DNA from: Panicum virgatum
Lineage: Eukaryota; Streptophyta; Magnoliopsida; Poales; Poaceae
NCBI RefSeq assembly: GCF_016808335.1
Contig: NC_053149.1
Location: 32,764,087-32,828,086 of the forward strand
Reading direction: 5' to 3'
DNA length: 64,000 bases
The translations under genes and the position numbers were made by a program. Below the pieces are notes generated by a model, which was given only the letters and a program-made list of their open reading frames with translations, searched no databases and was not told the origin of the DNA. Shown here in pieces: positions 33,248-44,337 of the stretch; positions within the stretch are counted from its first letter, which is position 1; each line of letters opens with the position of its first letter.

Positions 33248-33504
33248 GTGATTATCCGAATCTTTGGGCTTCTAAAATATAGTTGCGCAGGGCCCAAAGT
33301 CCAGATGTGCTTTCTCTTCCTCCGGAATCGCCCAATAGTCATCAGAAAAGCGCACAACATTTATCTCCATGCTTGTGCGTTCTGGAGAAGCCTCGTAATC
33401 CACCAACTCCTCGTCCTCTGCTGCCGGAGGAGCTGCTGGAACCTTTGATGCGCCAGCAACCGAAGTGGAGACAATCTTTTCGGCCTTCTGCTCAGGCTCA
33501 GGGA

Positions 33505-33600
33505 CGACCGGTCAGACCGGTTGCGCGGTCAGACCGGTCCGAGACACCGGTCAGACCGGTCGGCTGGAGTGGTCCGACCAGTCCTGTGGGCTGGTCAGCT
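33505..33600. repeat. GACCGGTC palindromic minisatellite in element E (part 2)
   Basis: Tandem degenerate units of GACCGGTCAGACCGGT and GGTCAGACCGGTC. Coding on the minus strand gives alternating TGLTG / SDRSD-type peptides depending on frame. Confidence 0.85.
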
Positions 33601-34034
33601 ACCTTGACTTGCCACACCTTGCCTTGAGTGATCCTTGGTCTGTACTTGTCGAACTGTTCATCCCTTATCTTCTCCGCCTCTTGTTCCTTCTTTTCTTGGC
33701 GGCGAAGACGCTGCAACCTCCTCTTCTGAGTATGTGTTAACCCCGGTGGACACCGCCTAGGCTGGAAATATTTCTTCGTGTCTTGGTCTTGGAGGTTGTT
33801 GCTGCTGGCCTCATGATCATTGGCCAACATAAGCTTCGGAGAAACATTGACCGGTTACTCAACGATCACCGGTCCCTCTTGTGCATCCTGAGCTTTGCCC
33901 TTTCCGTCTTCAATTTGCACAACCTTTGCAGCTGGAACCTTCTCAGAATCAACTAGCTTTGGCATTGGTTCATCCTTATTTTCCTTGACACGGTATTCTT
34001 GATGCACGGGACGAAATTGGGCCGGCCTCTGCTG

Positions 34035-34082
34035 AGACCGGTCTGACCAGTCGGGGTAGACCGGTCTGACCGGTCCGGTGTT
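34035..34082. repeat. GACCGGTC palindromic minisatellite in element E (part 3)
   Basis: Further copies (GACCGGTCTGACCAGTCGG, GACCGGTCTGACCGGTC) in the proline-rich part of Gag. Confidence 0.85.
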
Positions 34083-34490
34083 CTGCCCCTGACCAGATTG
34101 GTACTGACCCAATCGGTCGTGATCCGGCTACTTCAACCTATCAAACACAGGTCCTCTGGAGCTTCCCTAACCCTGGAAGTGTGGTGAATACGGCATTGGA
34201 TAACATTGCATCCAAAATCGCCCATTCTCCCATGCGAGAAACTGAGAATCCGTTGCCGGTGGAGCCCATGGCATTGTAGCATACATCGGCTGCATCTGCT
34301 TAGGAGGGAACAAGGTTACCACATCACCCCTGTGCTTGCTTGACTCTCCCCTAGGAGAAGAAGGTGCACCTTGACGCGGAGGTGACCTCGGTCTCTTTTT
34401 TATGGGCTAATCGTTTCGAGCGGCCTTTGAGTACTTGTTCAATAGTTGGCCAAAGGTAGGCTTCTGATTTGCAAGCTTGCCCTGCACCTT

Positions 34491-35399
34491 TGGCTACGTC
34501 CTTCATCACCCCTTTCGGGGCCTACTGCTACAACACCATGATGTTCGGCCTCAAGAATGCCGGCGCCACCTACCAGAAGGCCATTCAGAGATGCCTCCAG
34601 GGGCAGATCGGATGCAACACCGAAGCCTACGTCCGTGACATTGTCGTCAAGAAAAAACGAAATGATCAGTTCATTACGGATCTCTCCGAGATATTTGAAA
34701 ATCTCAAGAAATTCAAATGGAAACTCAACCCGACCAAGTGTGTGTTCGGTGTCCCGTCTGGAAAACTAATCGGCTTCATAGTCAGTAGCTGGGGCATCGA
34801 AGCTAACCCCACCAAGGTCAACGCCATCAGGTTCATGAAGCCTCCCGGGAGCAAAAAGGGCCTGATGAAGCTCATAGGGTGCATGGCTGCCTTGAATAGG
34901 TTCATAAGCCGACTCGGCGATAGAGGCCTACCCTTCTTCAAACTTCTCCAGAAGTCCGACAAGTTCCAGTGCAATGACGATGCTTCCAAAGCATTCCAGG
35001 AGCTCAAGGATTTTCTCACCTCGCCACCTGTCCTAACAACACCAGAAGACATGGAAATCCTTCTCCTGTACATTGCCACTATCACCAACGTGGCGAGCAC
35101 CGTCCTGGTCATCGAACAAGACGAGCCGGGTCACGTCTACAAGGTGTAGTGACCGGTTTACTTCATCAGTGAAGTACTCGGCGCGTCCAAGGCATGCTAC
35201 CCACAAGTGCAGAAGCTGTTGTACACCATCCTCATCACGTCAAGAAAGCTTCGGCACTACTTCCAGGCCCAAAAGATCAAGGTGGCCTCATCCTACCCAC
35301 CCAGTGACTTCCTGCACAACAAGGACGCCAATGGCCGAGTCGTCAAATGGTCACTAGAACTCGGCGCCTTCACGATTGAGTTTACACCATGATCTACGA
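34491..35399 (+). pseudogene. Element F: RT (C-terminal half) and first RNase H
   Basis: Begins in RT at FITPFGAYCYNTMMFGLKNA. The catalytic motif is YVRD instead of YVDD. Then come GSKKGLMKLIGCMAALNRFI, LTTPEDMEILLLYIA and an RNase H-like part with VYFISEVL and ITSRKLRHYFQ. Stops: TAG at 35147-35149 and others near 35390-35410. A decayed copy. Confidence 0.85.
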
Positions 35400-35413
35400 T
35401 CAAATTTTAGGCA

Positions 35414-35959
35414 TTGGCCGACTTCGTCGCTGAATGGACCGAGATCCAAGACTCTGCTCCCGACACTAGATCCGAGCACTGGATCATGTACTTTGACGGC
35501 GCCCTCAACCGCGATGGAGTCGGCGCTGGAGTCCTCTTCATCTCCCCGAAAGATGAACAACTCAAATACGTCCTCCAGTTACTTTTCAAGGTTACCAACA
35601 ATGCTGCTGAGTACGAAACTCTCATCCATGGTCCCCGGATCGCTATCACACTCGGTATCAAGCGTTTGTTGGCTTATGGTGACTCCAAAGTCATCATACA
35701 GCAAGTCAACAAAGACTGGGAGTGCACCAAGGAGAAGATGGATGCCTACTGTCGGGAGATCAGGAAGCTTGAAGCTAAGTTCTATGGTCTCGAGTTCCAC
35801 CACGTCCCCAGGGACGACAATGTGGCGGCGGACGTTCTGTCCAAGCTTGGGTCCAAGCGGTCCATCGTACCACCTGGCGTGTTCGTTCAAGCACTCAATA
35901 GCCCTACGGTCAAGATGGAAGCGGAACCTCCTACAAAGCCGACTTGGTCCCGGCCATAG
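35414..35959 (+). pseudogene. Element F: second (archaeal-type) RNase H
   Basis: One open frame with ADFVAEWTE, MYFDGALNRDGVGAGVLFIS, NNAAEYETLIHG, YGDSKVIIQQVN and HVPRDDNVAADVLSKLGS. The acidic residues D (FDG), E (AEYE), D (GDS) and D (NVAAD) of RNase H are all present. Tat-lineage elements have this extra domain between RNase H and integrase. Active site looks whole, but it belongs to a broken polyprotein. Confidence 0.85.
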
Positions 35960-37225
35960 GGCAGCAGGTCCTAACTCTTGACATCGACTGGCGCTCCACC
36001 ATCATCGAATTCATCAAGAACAACAAAAGCTACCCAAAGGGAAAGGAGCATAAGAAGCTCGCACGCCGGTTCGGCAACTACATCGTTATAAGAACCGAGT
36101 TGTTCAGGCACTCGGCATCCTCAGGAACCCTGTGCATATGCATCGCACAGGATAAAGGAGTCCGACTCCGTAGCGATGTCCACTCAGGTATCTGCGGCAA
36201 CCACGCGGGCGCCTCTACCCTCGTGGGAAAGCCTTCCGATCAGGCTTCTACTGGACCACGGCCCAGGCCGACACCTGAAACATCGTCAGGCGATGTTCCG
36301 GGTGCCAGTTCTTCTCCAACTAGTAGCACATCCCGGCTCAGGCCCTGCGGACTATACCGCCTTCCTGGCCATTCGCTTGTTGGGGACTCGACTCGGTGGG
36401 ACCCCTGAAGACGACAGTTGGTGGATACAGCCACATATTCGTAGCTATCGACAAGTTCACAAAATGGATCGAAACCAAGCTAGTGACAGCCACCACAACA
36501 GCCAAGGCAGCCGAGTTCATCGAGGAGATATCACACCGATTCAGAGTGCCTAATCGGATCATCACCAATCTGGGTACTTCATTCGTGGGCTCTGAATTCT
36601 GGGACTACTGCCAAGAGAGCTGCATCAACGTCTACTATGCCTCCGTAGCGCACCCCAGGTGCAATGGCCAAGTCGAAGGTCCAATGGCTTGATCCTCCAG
36701 GGGCTCAAGGCTAGAATTTTCGATCCGATCAAAAAATACGGTGCAAAGTGGCTCCAAGAACTACCCAGAGTGGTCTGGGGGCTCCGCACATAGAGAAGCC
36801 GAGCTATCGGTTATTCGCCATTCTTCATGGTGTACGGTTCTGAAGCAGTCTTGCCATCGGACATAGCTTTTGGTGCTCCACGCATCGAAAACTATGACGA
36901 AAACGAAGCCGAATCAACTCGATGCACTGACATCGATTCGGCAGAGGAGCACCGCCTGACAGCCTCCATACAACATGCAAGATATGAGCAGCAGCTCCGG
37001 CGCTATCATGATCGCAATGTCCATGAGCGAGACTTCAACGTCGGAGAACTGGTTCTACGACGAATCCAATCGACCACCGGCGCTCACGAGCTGTCCTCCC
37101 CATGGGAAGGACCCTTTGTAGTCAGTGGGATAGTGGTTCCCGGAACCTACCACCTACAGAGGCCAGATGGCATAGACGTGGGCAACCCATGGAATATCGA
37201 GCACCTACGCCGCTTCTATCCGTAG
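35960..37225 (+). pseudogene. Element F: integrase
   Basis: An N-terminal part with WRSTIIEFIKN is followed by a frame-shifted zinc finger area with stops (~36270-36330). The core shows WGLDSVGPLKTTVGGYSHIF and FTKWIE. The second catalytic Asp appears changed, as NRIITNLGTSF in place of the usual TD. A stop follows near 36690. The C-terminal part (36827-37225) has YGSEAVLPSDIAFGAPRIE, a GPF/Y-like segment and ends HLRRFYP, the usual end of Tat pol. Confidence 0.85.
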
Positions 37226-37682
37226 AAGCATAGAAAATGCAAAGCTATGTACCCATCTACTCATTTAATAAAGTTTGTCGCATTTTATACATCACATTCT
37301 ACTTACTCTCGTTCTTTACCGAATCATTACCAACACGCTCGGGGGCTGTGTCTCGGCTACCAGCCAGCCCCCACTCGGAATCCGACCAGTCGGACAAGAA
37401 CAACCCGGCCCGCTCATAATGAACACAGCCGAGTACGTCCTGGAGCAACTCTGTGTCACCCTAATTCATCGCGTATATTGATGATCAGCTCTCAAGCGCT
37501 ATCAATGGCTCAGAGTCTGCCCCTCACCTACTCGGCAAATTCAAAAAAGAACTCGGACCATGGGCATACCTTAACAGCAATTAAAATAAAATATTATTTA
37601 TATAAATATTGTTTTTAAGTCGGTCCATTCTAACCAACTCCTCTTGTAGCCAAAACAAACAACAGAACTTCCTGGAGACCGG
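37226..37682 (+). other. Element F: 3' spacer between pol and antisense gene
   Basis: AT-rich, without a convincing gene. Includes a short run of AT-rich sequence near 37580 that could serve as 3' end signal for either strand. Confidence 0.5.
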
Positions 37683-40543
37683 CAGCCTACAGCTCGTCCA
37701 CGATGCGCTCGGCGATCTCCAGGACAGAGGTGTGGTTGGCCTCCCAATCTAAGTTGGAGCAGTCTTCAGGAACGCCGTCTCCCACTGGGTCCAGATCCGC
37801 CTCCGGGAGATGGGACTTCACCAGTCCCCGTGTGTGCTGCACGCATCCCTGGCAGCTCCCTTGACGAAGGTCTCCAGTCGGCCACGGGACACCTCCAGCC
37901 TCTCAGATAGGCTCTCGGCCACTGCCACACCCTCGGGCTCGAACGCCCCAAGGAGAGCCTCCAGCGGCCTGCTCAGGCGATCCAGTGTCCTCCGGCCTTG
38001 CGCCGCTTGATCATCCACTTCTGCAAAAGAAGCACTCAGCTAGGTCAGCCCAAGCCGCCAAAACAATACGCACCCAACGGCTATATGATTTCCGAATCAT
38101 ACCTCAACGGGCCTGTTGCTCTAGGCAAAAGTTCTCCTCGGTGGCGGCCTCCCGGGCCTCAGCCACCTCCTGGAGCTTCTGCAGCTCCTCGTTGGCCTTG
38201 GTGCAGGCCTCCAGCTCTAAACAAAACACAAGTCAGAGGAAAAACAGCGCAAAAAGGACTCAACATGCATCGACTCGACTCCTTATCGCACCTCTCCTTG
38301 TGTAGAGCCTTCTCAGCCTCCAACCCGGTAGACCTGCGCCTCCAGCTTGGCCACCTTGGCTTCAAGCTCCGCCACCCGGCCGATGGCGGTGCTCCTATCG
38401 GCCAGCTCCTGGGCGGCCTGCTCTGACAGCTCCACCAGAGCCTGGAGAACAACTTGGCGTTACAACACGACACCTACAAGAACAAGTGAGCTACACTAGG
38501 AGTGAGGTAGGAGACTTACCTCGACTCAATTATGGGTCACCTTGGCGCACTCGACTAAGTGGCTGCCGAGTGACTCGGCCTCCTCCTTCACCGGTAGGGT
38601 CCTGACCCCCTCGGAGGGCTCAGCCCGGGTCGTCTTCACCTCGATGGTCGGGACCTCCTCGATCCTCGCCACCTCAACGGCCGGAACCTCGCTGGCCTAG
38701 ACCACCACATGTGCCGCCCCTTCGTTACGGGGCGGATCCAGCATCTCCATATCCTGGAGAGGAGGGGAGACCCTTTTGCTGGCCTCCTCCTCCTCCTTCT
38801 TCTCCTCCTTGCGGTGGGTGCGGCTCTTCGCCGGACTCGCCCGCGGCGAGGTGAGTAGTGCGGCATCACTAGAGCCGCCCTCGGTGGACGACCCCTCCAC
38901 CTTCCTCTTGGCGCCGCTGAGTGACGCCCTCCTACACCAACAACAAAGGCGCTCAGCATAGCTGCAGGAAAGAAAAATCAAGAAAGAATCAAGACTCAGA
39001 TCTAGAAACTTACCCGCCACTTCGGCGCAGTGCGAATTTGAGCTTCAGCGGCACGGTCGGCTGAGCCCTAGAGCTGGTACCCAGGGGCGTCACTTCCCCG
39101 CGTAGCTGGCCCAGTCCTTGGGCCGCCTCCTTCTTGGCTTGGGGGCGGCCGATGCCGACCCCATCACAACAGTGGCCGGGGGCGCCAACGCTCCCCGGAC
39201 CTTGCTCGTCCCCTTGCGGGTCGAGCTCCTCAGTGACTGTTGTGCCGTCATCAACCCCGCCTTCGACAGCGGGATCTTCCTCACGGCGGCCCCGAGGCTT
39301 CGGTGATCTCCACCTCCGACTCACTCCGACGGAGGATTCGGAGGAGAACTCTATCTCCTTGTCTGCCGGCTAGCACAGCTCGGCGGAGGCGGAGGCATCC
39401 TTGCCAGGGCCTCCCTCAGGCAGAGGAGCGGGGGACCAGTACTCCAAGACCTTGGCCTGCAAAGGATCCGAGTTGTGTCACAACCCAATGGGTGCAGTTG
39501 GAAAAATAGAGAAAAAACAGAGGAAACAACTCGGAAATGAACAAAGCAACTCGGAAGATTCGAGAAGACTTATGGCATCGGTCGGCCGCTTCAGGCAAAT
39601 GGGTTTTGGGCAGCCCTTGTCCCGGATCTGCCCTGCCATGATGCGGGCGACCCGGTTCGCGATCTCTTCCCGGGGGACCTTGCGCTCCTGTCCCTGGGTT
39701 GGGTCCTGACGACTCAGTACTCGAAGGCCGGGTGGACCCTCTCCTAGATCGGCTGTGTGAGCCGCTTGCAGAAGGAGAGGGCCACCGCGGCCCCTGTTAG
39801 ACCTTGCGCCGACATGTCGGCGATCTCCTTTAGGAGGCGATCCACCTGCGCCATCTCCTCGGTGGTCGGCGGCTCTTCCCAGCACGCCTTGTACTCTAGC
39901 ACACGGCCAGTGCGCGCCGGGAGGCAGGGTGCCGGGTTCGACACCACGAACCATTCCCCGCCCACAATTTTCCGGTGAATGTTGGACGGGTGCTCCTTGA
40001 GGCGGTATAGAGCCCACCACAAGTTGAAGTGGGGAGCGATCCCCAAATACCCCTCGCAGAGGTGGATGAAGATGGCGATTTGGGCGATCGAGTTGGGCTT
40101 GAGATGCGTTACCTCGAGCTCGTAGAAGTGAAGAAGCCCGCGGAAGAAGGCCCCCACGGGCAGCGCGAAGCCCTTCTCATAGAAGGACTTGAACACGACC
40201 GTCTGGTCCGTGTCATCCAACGGGAACTCCTCTCCATAGCAGCACCGCCACCCGGAGATCTACTTCTCTGGGAGGATGCCACGCTCCACCATGTCCTGGA
40301 TGTCGCTCTCCTGGAGCGTGCACTTCTGCCAGGATGACAACGGCAGCGGAGCTTCTCCAGTGCTCCCCGAGGTCGAGGATGATGACGTAGCGGGTGTGGC
40401 GGCTATGGCGATGGCGGCGAGGCTCAGGTGAGGGGTGGAAATCGCGAGGAACGAGGATGCCGAGAGCTCTGCAAACTCGCCAAGTTGGCAAGGCAGTGGA
40501 GGATTCTGGAGCGCTCGGGAACAGGGTGGCCGCCCCGCGTCGC
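37683..40543 (-). pseudogene. Element F antisense gene (Transposase_28 / 'putative gypsy-type transposon' family)
   Basis: On the minus strand a GC-rich gene, opposite to pol. The clearest part (40220 to 39744) reads VVFKSFYEKGFALPVGAFFR, then HFYELEVTHLKPNSIAQIAI and EGYLGIAPHFNLWWALYRLK, matching the Pfam 'putative gypsy type transposon' family found antisense in Tat elements such as Grande. Downstream come a basic/acidic linker (39320-38640) and coiled-coil pieces (38470-37700), probably in several exons. The expected start region reads ACG TCA TCA TCC, so an ATG may have become ACG. Stops lie near 40260 and 39375. Function of this family is unknown. Confidence 0.7.
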
Positions 40544-40551
40544 CTCCCTTG

Positions 40552-40560
40552 TTTAAATAT
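40552..40560 (-). promoter_or_regulatory. TATA-like box of the F antisense gene
   Basis: The minus strand reads ATATTTAAAC upstream of the antisense coding start, at a plausible distance. Inferred from position only. Confidence 0.4.
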
Positions 40561-40801
40561 CGGAGGCTGCACAACGGGCAGATCCGAAATCAACGGCCAC
40601 ATCGGATCGGATCGGGAATCTTACGGTGGACGGAGCGGGATAAACGGTAACTTTCTTTTTACCATTGCCCCTGACAGCCCCACTCCCCTGTCAGGCGTGC
40701 TAGATCTGCGCAGGGATATAACAGTTGGATTTCTTACCATAATGCGAATATGCTCCGAATATTCCGGAAACGACCCAGCGTGTCTCCGTGACCCAGCCAG
40801 G
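40561..40801. other. Upstream region of the F antisense gene
   Basis: 240 bp with no ORF of note; ends where the C LTR begins. 40797-40801 (CCAGG) would be the target site of C, but the partner copy is lost. Confidence 0.4.
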
Positions 40802-43800
40802 TGTGGCAGAACCACCTGAATTATCCCGGCTCAAGTGCGCTGGCCATCACCATAAAGGCAACACCAACTCAAACGCACTACAAACGGAACAATTCTTGGT
40901 CTGTTGGGTAACGTCCCGATACAACCACCGGATCTCAGATTGAACAAGCATACCCCGCACGAAGGCGAGTCCATAGATATTACTACCATATATTTTACAA
41001 CACAGGCATAGCCGTTATTACAACAAGATCAAAGTATTATTACAGGTCCAAACTCAGTAAACATTATACAAGACATAAGTTTAAATTTCAGAGTATAAGC
41101 TGTGGAAAGAAAACACGACGGCTACAACACGTCGCAAAAGGATACCAAGCTAGCCCAAGCAAGGTATCACTCGTCGGGGTCATTGCCGGCCGGAGACGGA
41201 TCCCACTCTACGGACCAGCCATAGGGCAAAGAGCAGGGCCAAGTCAGACTAGCGGTCTGGTCCTCAAAACTCATACCTGATACAGGATTCAACAGCAAGG
41301 CTGAGTATACTAATACTCAGCAAGACTTAACTGTCAACGGATATACTTAGTCCACTTAGCTAGACTATGCAGGGTTCTGTAAGGCTCCGGTTTTCCTTTT
41401 GCTGAAAAGCAACAAAGAGTAGGTCCTTAATTCACATTTTAGCTTTCAATATTCTAGTTGATTAACCATTCTATGTAAGCAACTAATTCTAATCAACCAT
41501 GGTAGAACTTTAGTCAAACATCAAGATTGATCATAATAATATTACTCTTATTACTTTGTGTGGCAAAGGGATCAAGTAGTCTTAATATCCGTGAGAGACG
41601 GACGATTCGAATCAAATTTTCAACCTTGCAAGGTAAAGCTAACACACACGTTTGGAACACCGTCGGGTCGTTCCCAAACAACTGTTGACCTCTCATTCCA
41701 GCTTGTGGATAGGGTCGCTCTCCATGACTACAGGGCACCAATTTCCTCCCTGCACCTGTGGTGTTGCGCAACATAAACATAAATAAAATCCTATCTCTAA
41801 GAGAGAGTGAAAGGTATATCCACTCACCGGTCCGATCAGCTACTAGGCTTACCGCGTACCATATTTACGACATGTGGCTAGTACGTTCAAACACTTAACC
41901 ACCGCAACCACACACCGCGACCTTAGCAGTATTCATCAACACAGCCGGAGTCTCACCCAAGGTCATGATATCGAACGTGACCCCGTCCGACGTCCTTATA
42001 GTGATTGCAGATAAAAGAAAACAAGCAACTCCTATTAAGCTCGCGAGTGACAGGCAATCACTCGACTTTTACCGGTCCTATAAGCATAGCAATTACTCGA
42101 ACTCAAGTCTAGTGTTCAGTACATAGGTTCCTAGGATCATGCATATAGGGTTTCAATTCAAATCTTTCTTGTAAAAACCTCACAAGACAACTTGATTATC
42201 TTCACAAAGTAAGTTTTAGTTAGTTCACATAGCATGTAAATCATAGTTTGATAAGAATTAAGTAACTCAGTACACAACTAGCATTTAAACTCAGAAAAAT
42301 TACTTCAAACAGGAAGTACAGAGAGCAATCTTTCTTGTAAATTTCATACAATTTCATGCAGCCAATTATTCAGAATAAAACATTTAATCAGATAGCACCT
42401 AGAACAAGATTAAATTCTATAGACTAAATTAGAGAAAATCAGAGGCTATAAATTTAAAAGGATATCGATACAGAGATAGCACAGCTACTATAAAATTTTC
42501 AGAATTTATCTTGGAATAAAACAGAAGTAATAATTTTGACAAAATTAAACCACATATGGTAAACCTAATTAGTAAGGAAAGTTCTATAACGTTTCTAGAT
42601 CCTAAATTTTACAGACATAAACATAAGTCCAAAATAGAGTTCCACAAATATTCTTAGATTTTCAAAGCAAGTAAACTATTTATTATAATTAAAGCCTACT
42701 TAACAAGCATTAAATCAAAGATATAGTTAAACATATCTAAAATTTCCCAATCTTTCGCAATAGCAATGTTTTAGTGACATGCATGCATGGAAAAAGTTAC
42801 AACTACAGAACTTTAATATTTCTACCAGCATAAATACATTAGCAAAACTAGTAGATCTAGGAATCTTGAAACTTTGACCTAGTTAAAGATGTCAAAAAGA
42901 GTTCAAATTTTTACCAGATACTAGTAACACTGCAAGACATATTCTAGCCAAAAACCACATGAAGTTACAGACCAAAACTGAAGATGTGTATGTAACAAAA
43001 CTTGTAGGTCTTGTAACAAGGATTCCAAAACATTTGGATTTGTATTTTTCTATTTTCTCTAAAAATTTCTAGTTATTTTCAAATTTCACTGATTTGAATT
43101 CTAGAGTTCATGTTGTTTTTACACTTGGACCCCTGGAATCAAGTTTCTAAATTACGAATAGGTCCTTCGCCGGGAAACAACAATAGAGCCGCCGTTTCAG
43201 CTCAGATTCCGGTGAAGTTTGGCACCGGTGGTGAGGGAAAGGTGGGGAAAAACGATGAGGAGCTCGAGCCGCACCTTTTGGTGGCCCTGGCTCGGTGGGA
43301 GATGGTCCGAAGGAGGCTCGTCGACGGCGAGCAGCGGCGGTCGGCGTAGGGGATCGGTGGCGAGGATGCTTCGGCGGTCGAGGGTGGAAGAGGAGTGGCC
43401 GGGGAGCTACGCGAGAGCGAGGTGGAGCTGAAGGCGGGGTCTGCGCGGGTGGAGCGGCCGTGGAGAAGCGGGGCGGCGGTGAGCTCGAGCTCGCCTGCGT
43501 TCGGGTGGGCTGTGGCGGCGTTCTGGGGGTTTGGGGCGGGGAACTGGCGAGAGAGCGAGGGGATTGGAATGCGGGGGTTCTCCTGATGCTGAAGCACACG
43601 AGAGAAGGGGAAACCGGGGCTCTTCCCAAAGCTTACCACGGCGGCGGCGAGGTGGCGGCTGCGAAGCACGATCGGGGTAGCGTGGCGAGGGAAAGGGGGC
43701 TCCAGCGCGGTTGGAGTGGGGCCAGGGGGTTGCGGGGGTGCCGCGTGTGGCGGTGGGTAGCAGGAGGTGGCCTGCGGCCCTCCCTCAGTGGTGGGCGGCG

Positions 43801-44337
43801 CCGCTCTGTGCTGGTGATAGAGGAAGCAGAGAGGGAGAGAGAGGAAGACACAGGCTAGACCTGTTTGTAATTTCAGAAAAGTTTAGGGGTCCTACTGTAA
43901 AACCAAAATAACTCTTAAACTAGGGCTCAAATGAAAAAGTGCCCAACATGAAAGTTGTTCAACTATTCAAGATCTACAACTTTGATGTTGTGCAAAATTT
44001 GATTTGACCAAAGGTTGAAAGGTTATTTTTAAAACAAAGAAAGGATTTTGAATTTAATGGACTTTCATCTTTTCCAATGCAAATTCACCTTAATTTCAGA
44101 CTGAAAAGTAAAATTTCCTGCCATGAAAAGATTACAATGAATTTTACAAAGAAACCCTCCACAAATGCAATATTCACCCATCTTATTCAAATTAAATTAT
44201 AGGAAGGTCCTTGCATCAAATCATATTTACACAATTACCTTATTATTATTTTTTAAATAAGACCCTTGTTCAAGCAATTAAGCACATGATGCATAAAATA
44301 AATACAGTTCTACTGTGCAGACACCTAGGATGTCACA
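40802..44337 (-). repeat. 3' LTR of element C
   Basis: Plus-strand ends TGTGGCAGAA and GATGTCACA; 3536 bp. Collinear with the D LTR but diverged; the exon 2 region of the mini-gene is deleted around 42165. GC-rich promoter block at ~43200-43860. Confidence 0.93.
41167..41276 (-). CDS. LTR mini-gene exon 3 (element C)
   Basis: A 35-residue frame with FEDQ, YGWSVEWD and NDPDE, after an intact CAG acceptor. The length is the same as in A and D in spite of clear divergence. Exon 2 is absent from this LTR. Confidence 0.35.

Larger units (their letters stand above)
33248..34490 (-). pseudogene. Element E: Gag C-terminal remnants
   Basis: Fragments in changing frames: QGKLANQKPTFGQLLNKYSK near 34430-34490, a proline-rich tract with PVRPV repeats near 34040, and CPPGLTHTQKRRLQRLRRQE with FDKYRPRI and QGKVWQVK near 33600-33750. 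These match the basic tail of Gag in Tat-like grass elements. Stops are present (for example TAG near 34408). The order gag then protease on the minus strand is as expected. Confidence 0.75.
34491..40801 (+). mobile_element. Element F: 5'-truncated Tat/Retand-like gypsy element with antisense gene
   Basis: Plus-strand pol (RT fragment, RNase H, second RNase H, integrase), then a 3' region with a minus-strand gene, then the C insertion. Two RNase H domains and an antisense gene are hallmarks of the Tat lineage (RIRE2/Grande-like). No LTR of F is recognised. It joins E head to head at ~34490 within RT, so it was truncated by rearrangement. Catalytic residues are mutated, so it is dead. Confidence 0.85.

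Noticed and set aside
33505..33600. CRISPR-like array of GACCGGTC repeats
   Set aside because: Units are short, contiguous and degenerate without unique spacers; it is a coding minisatellite in a plant retroelement.
39478..40020. 180-codon minus-strand ORF in F
   Set aside because: It is in a different frame from the recognisable Transposase_28-like domain (39744-40220) on the same strand.
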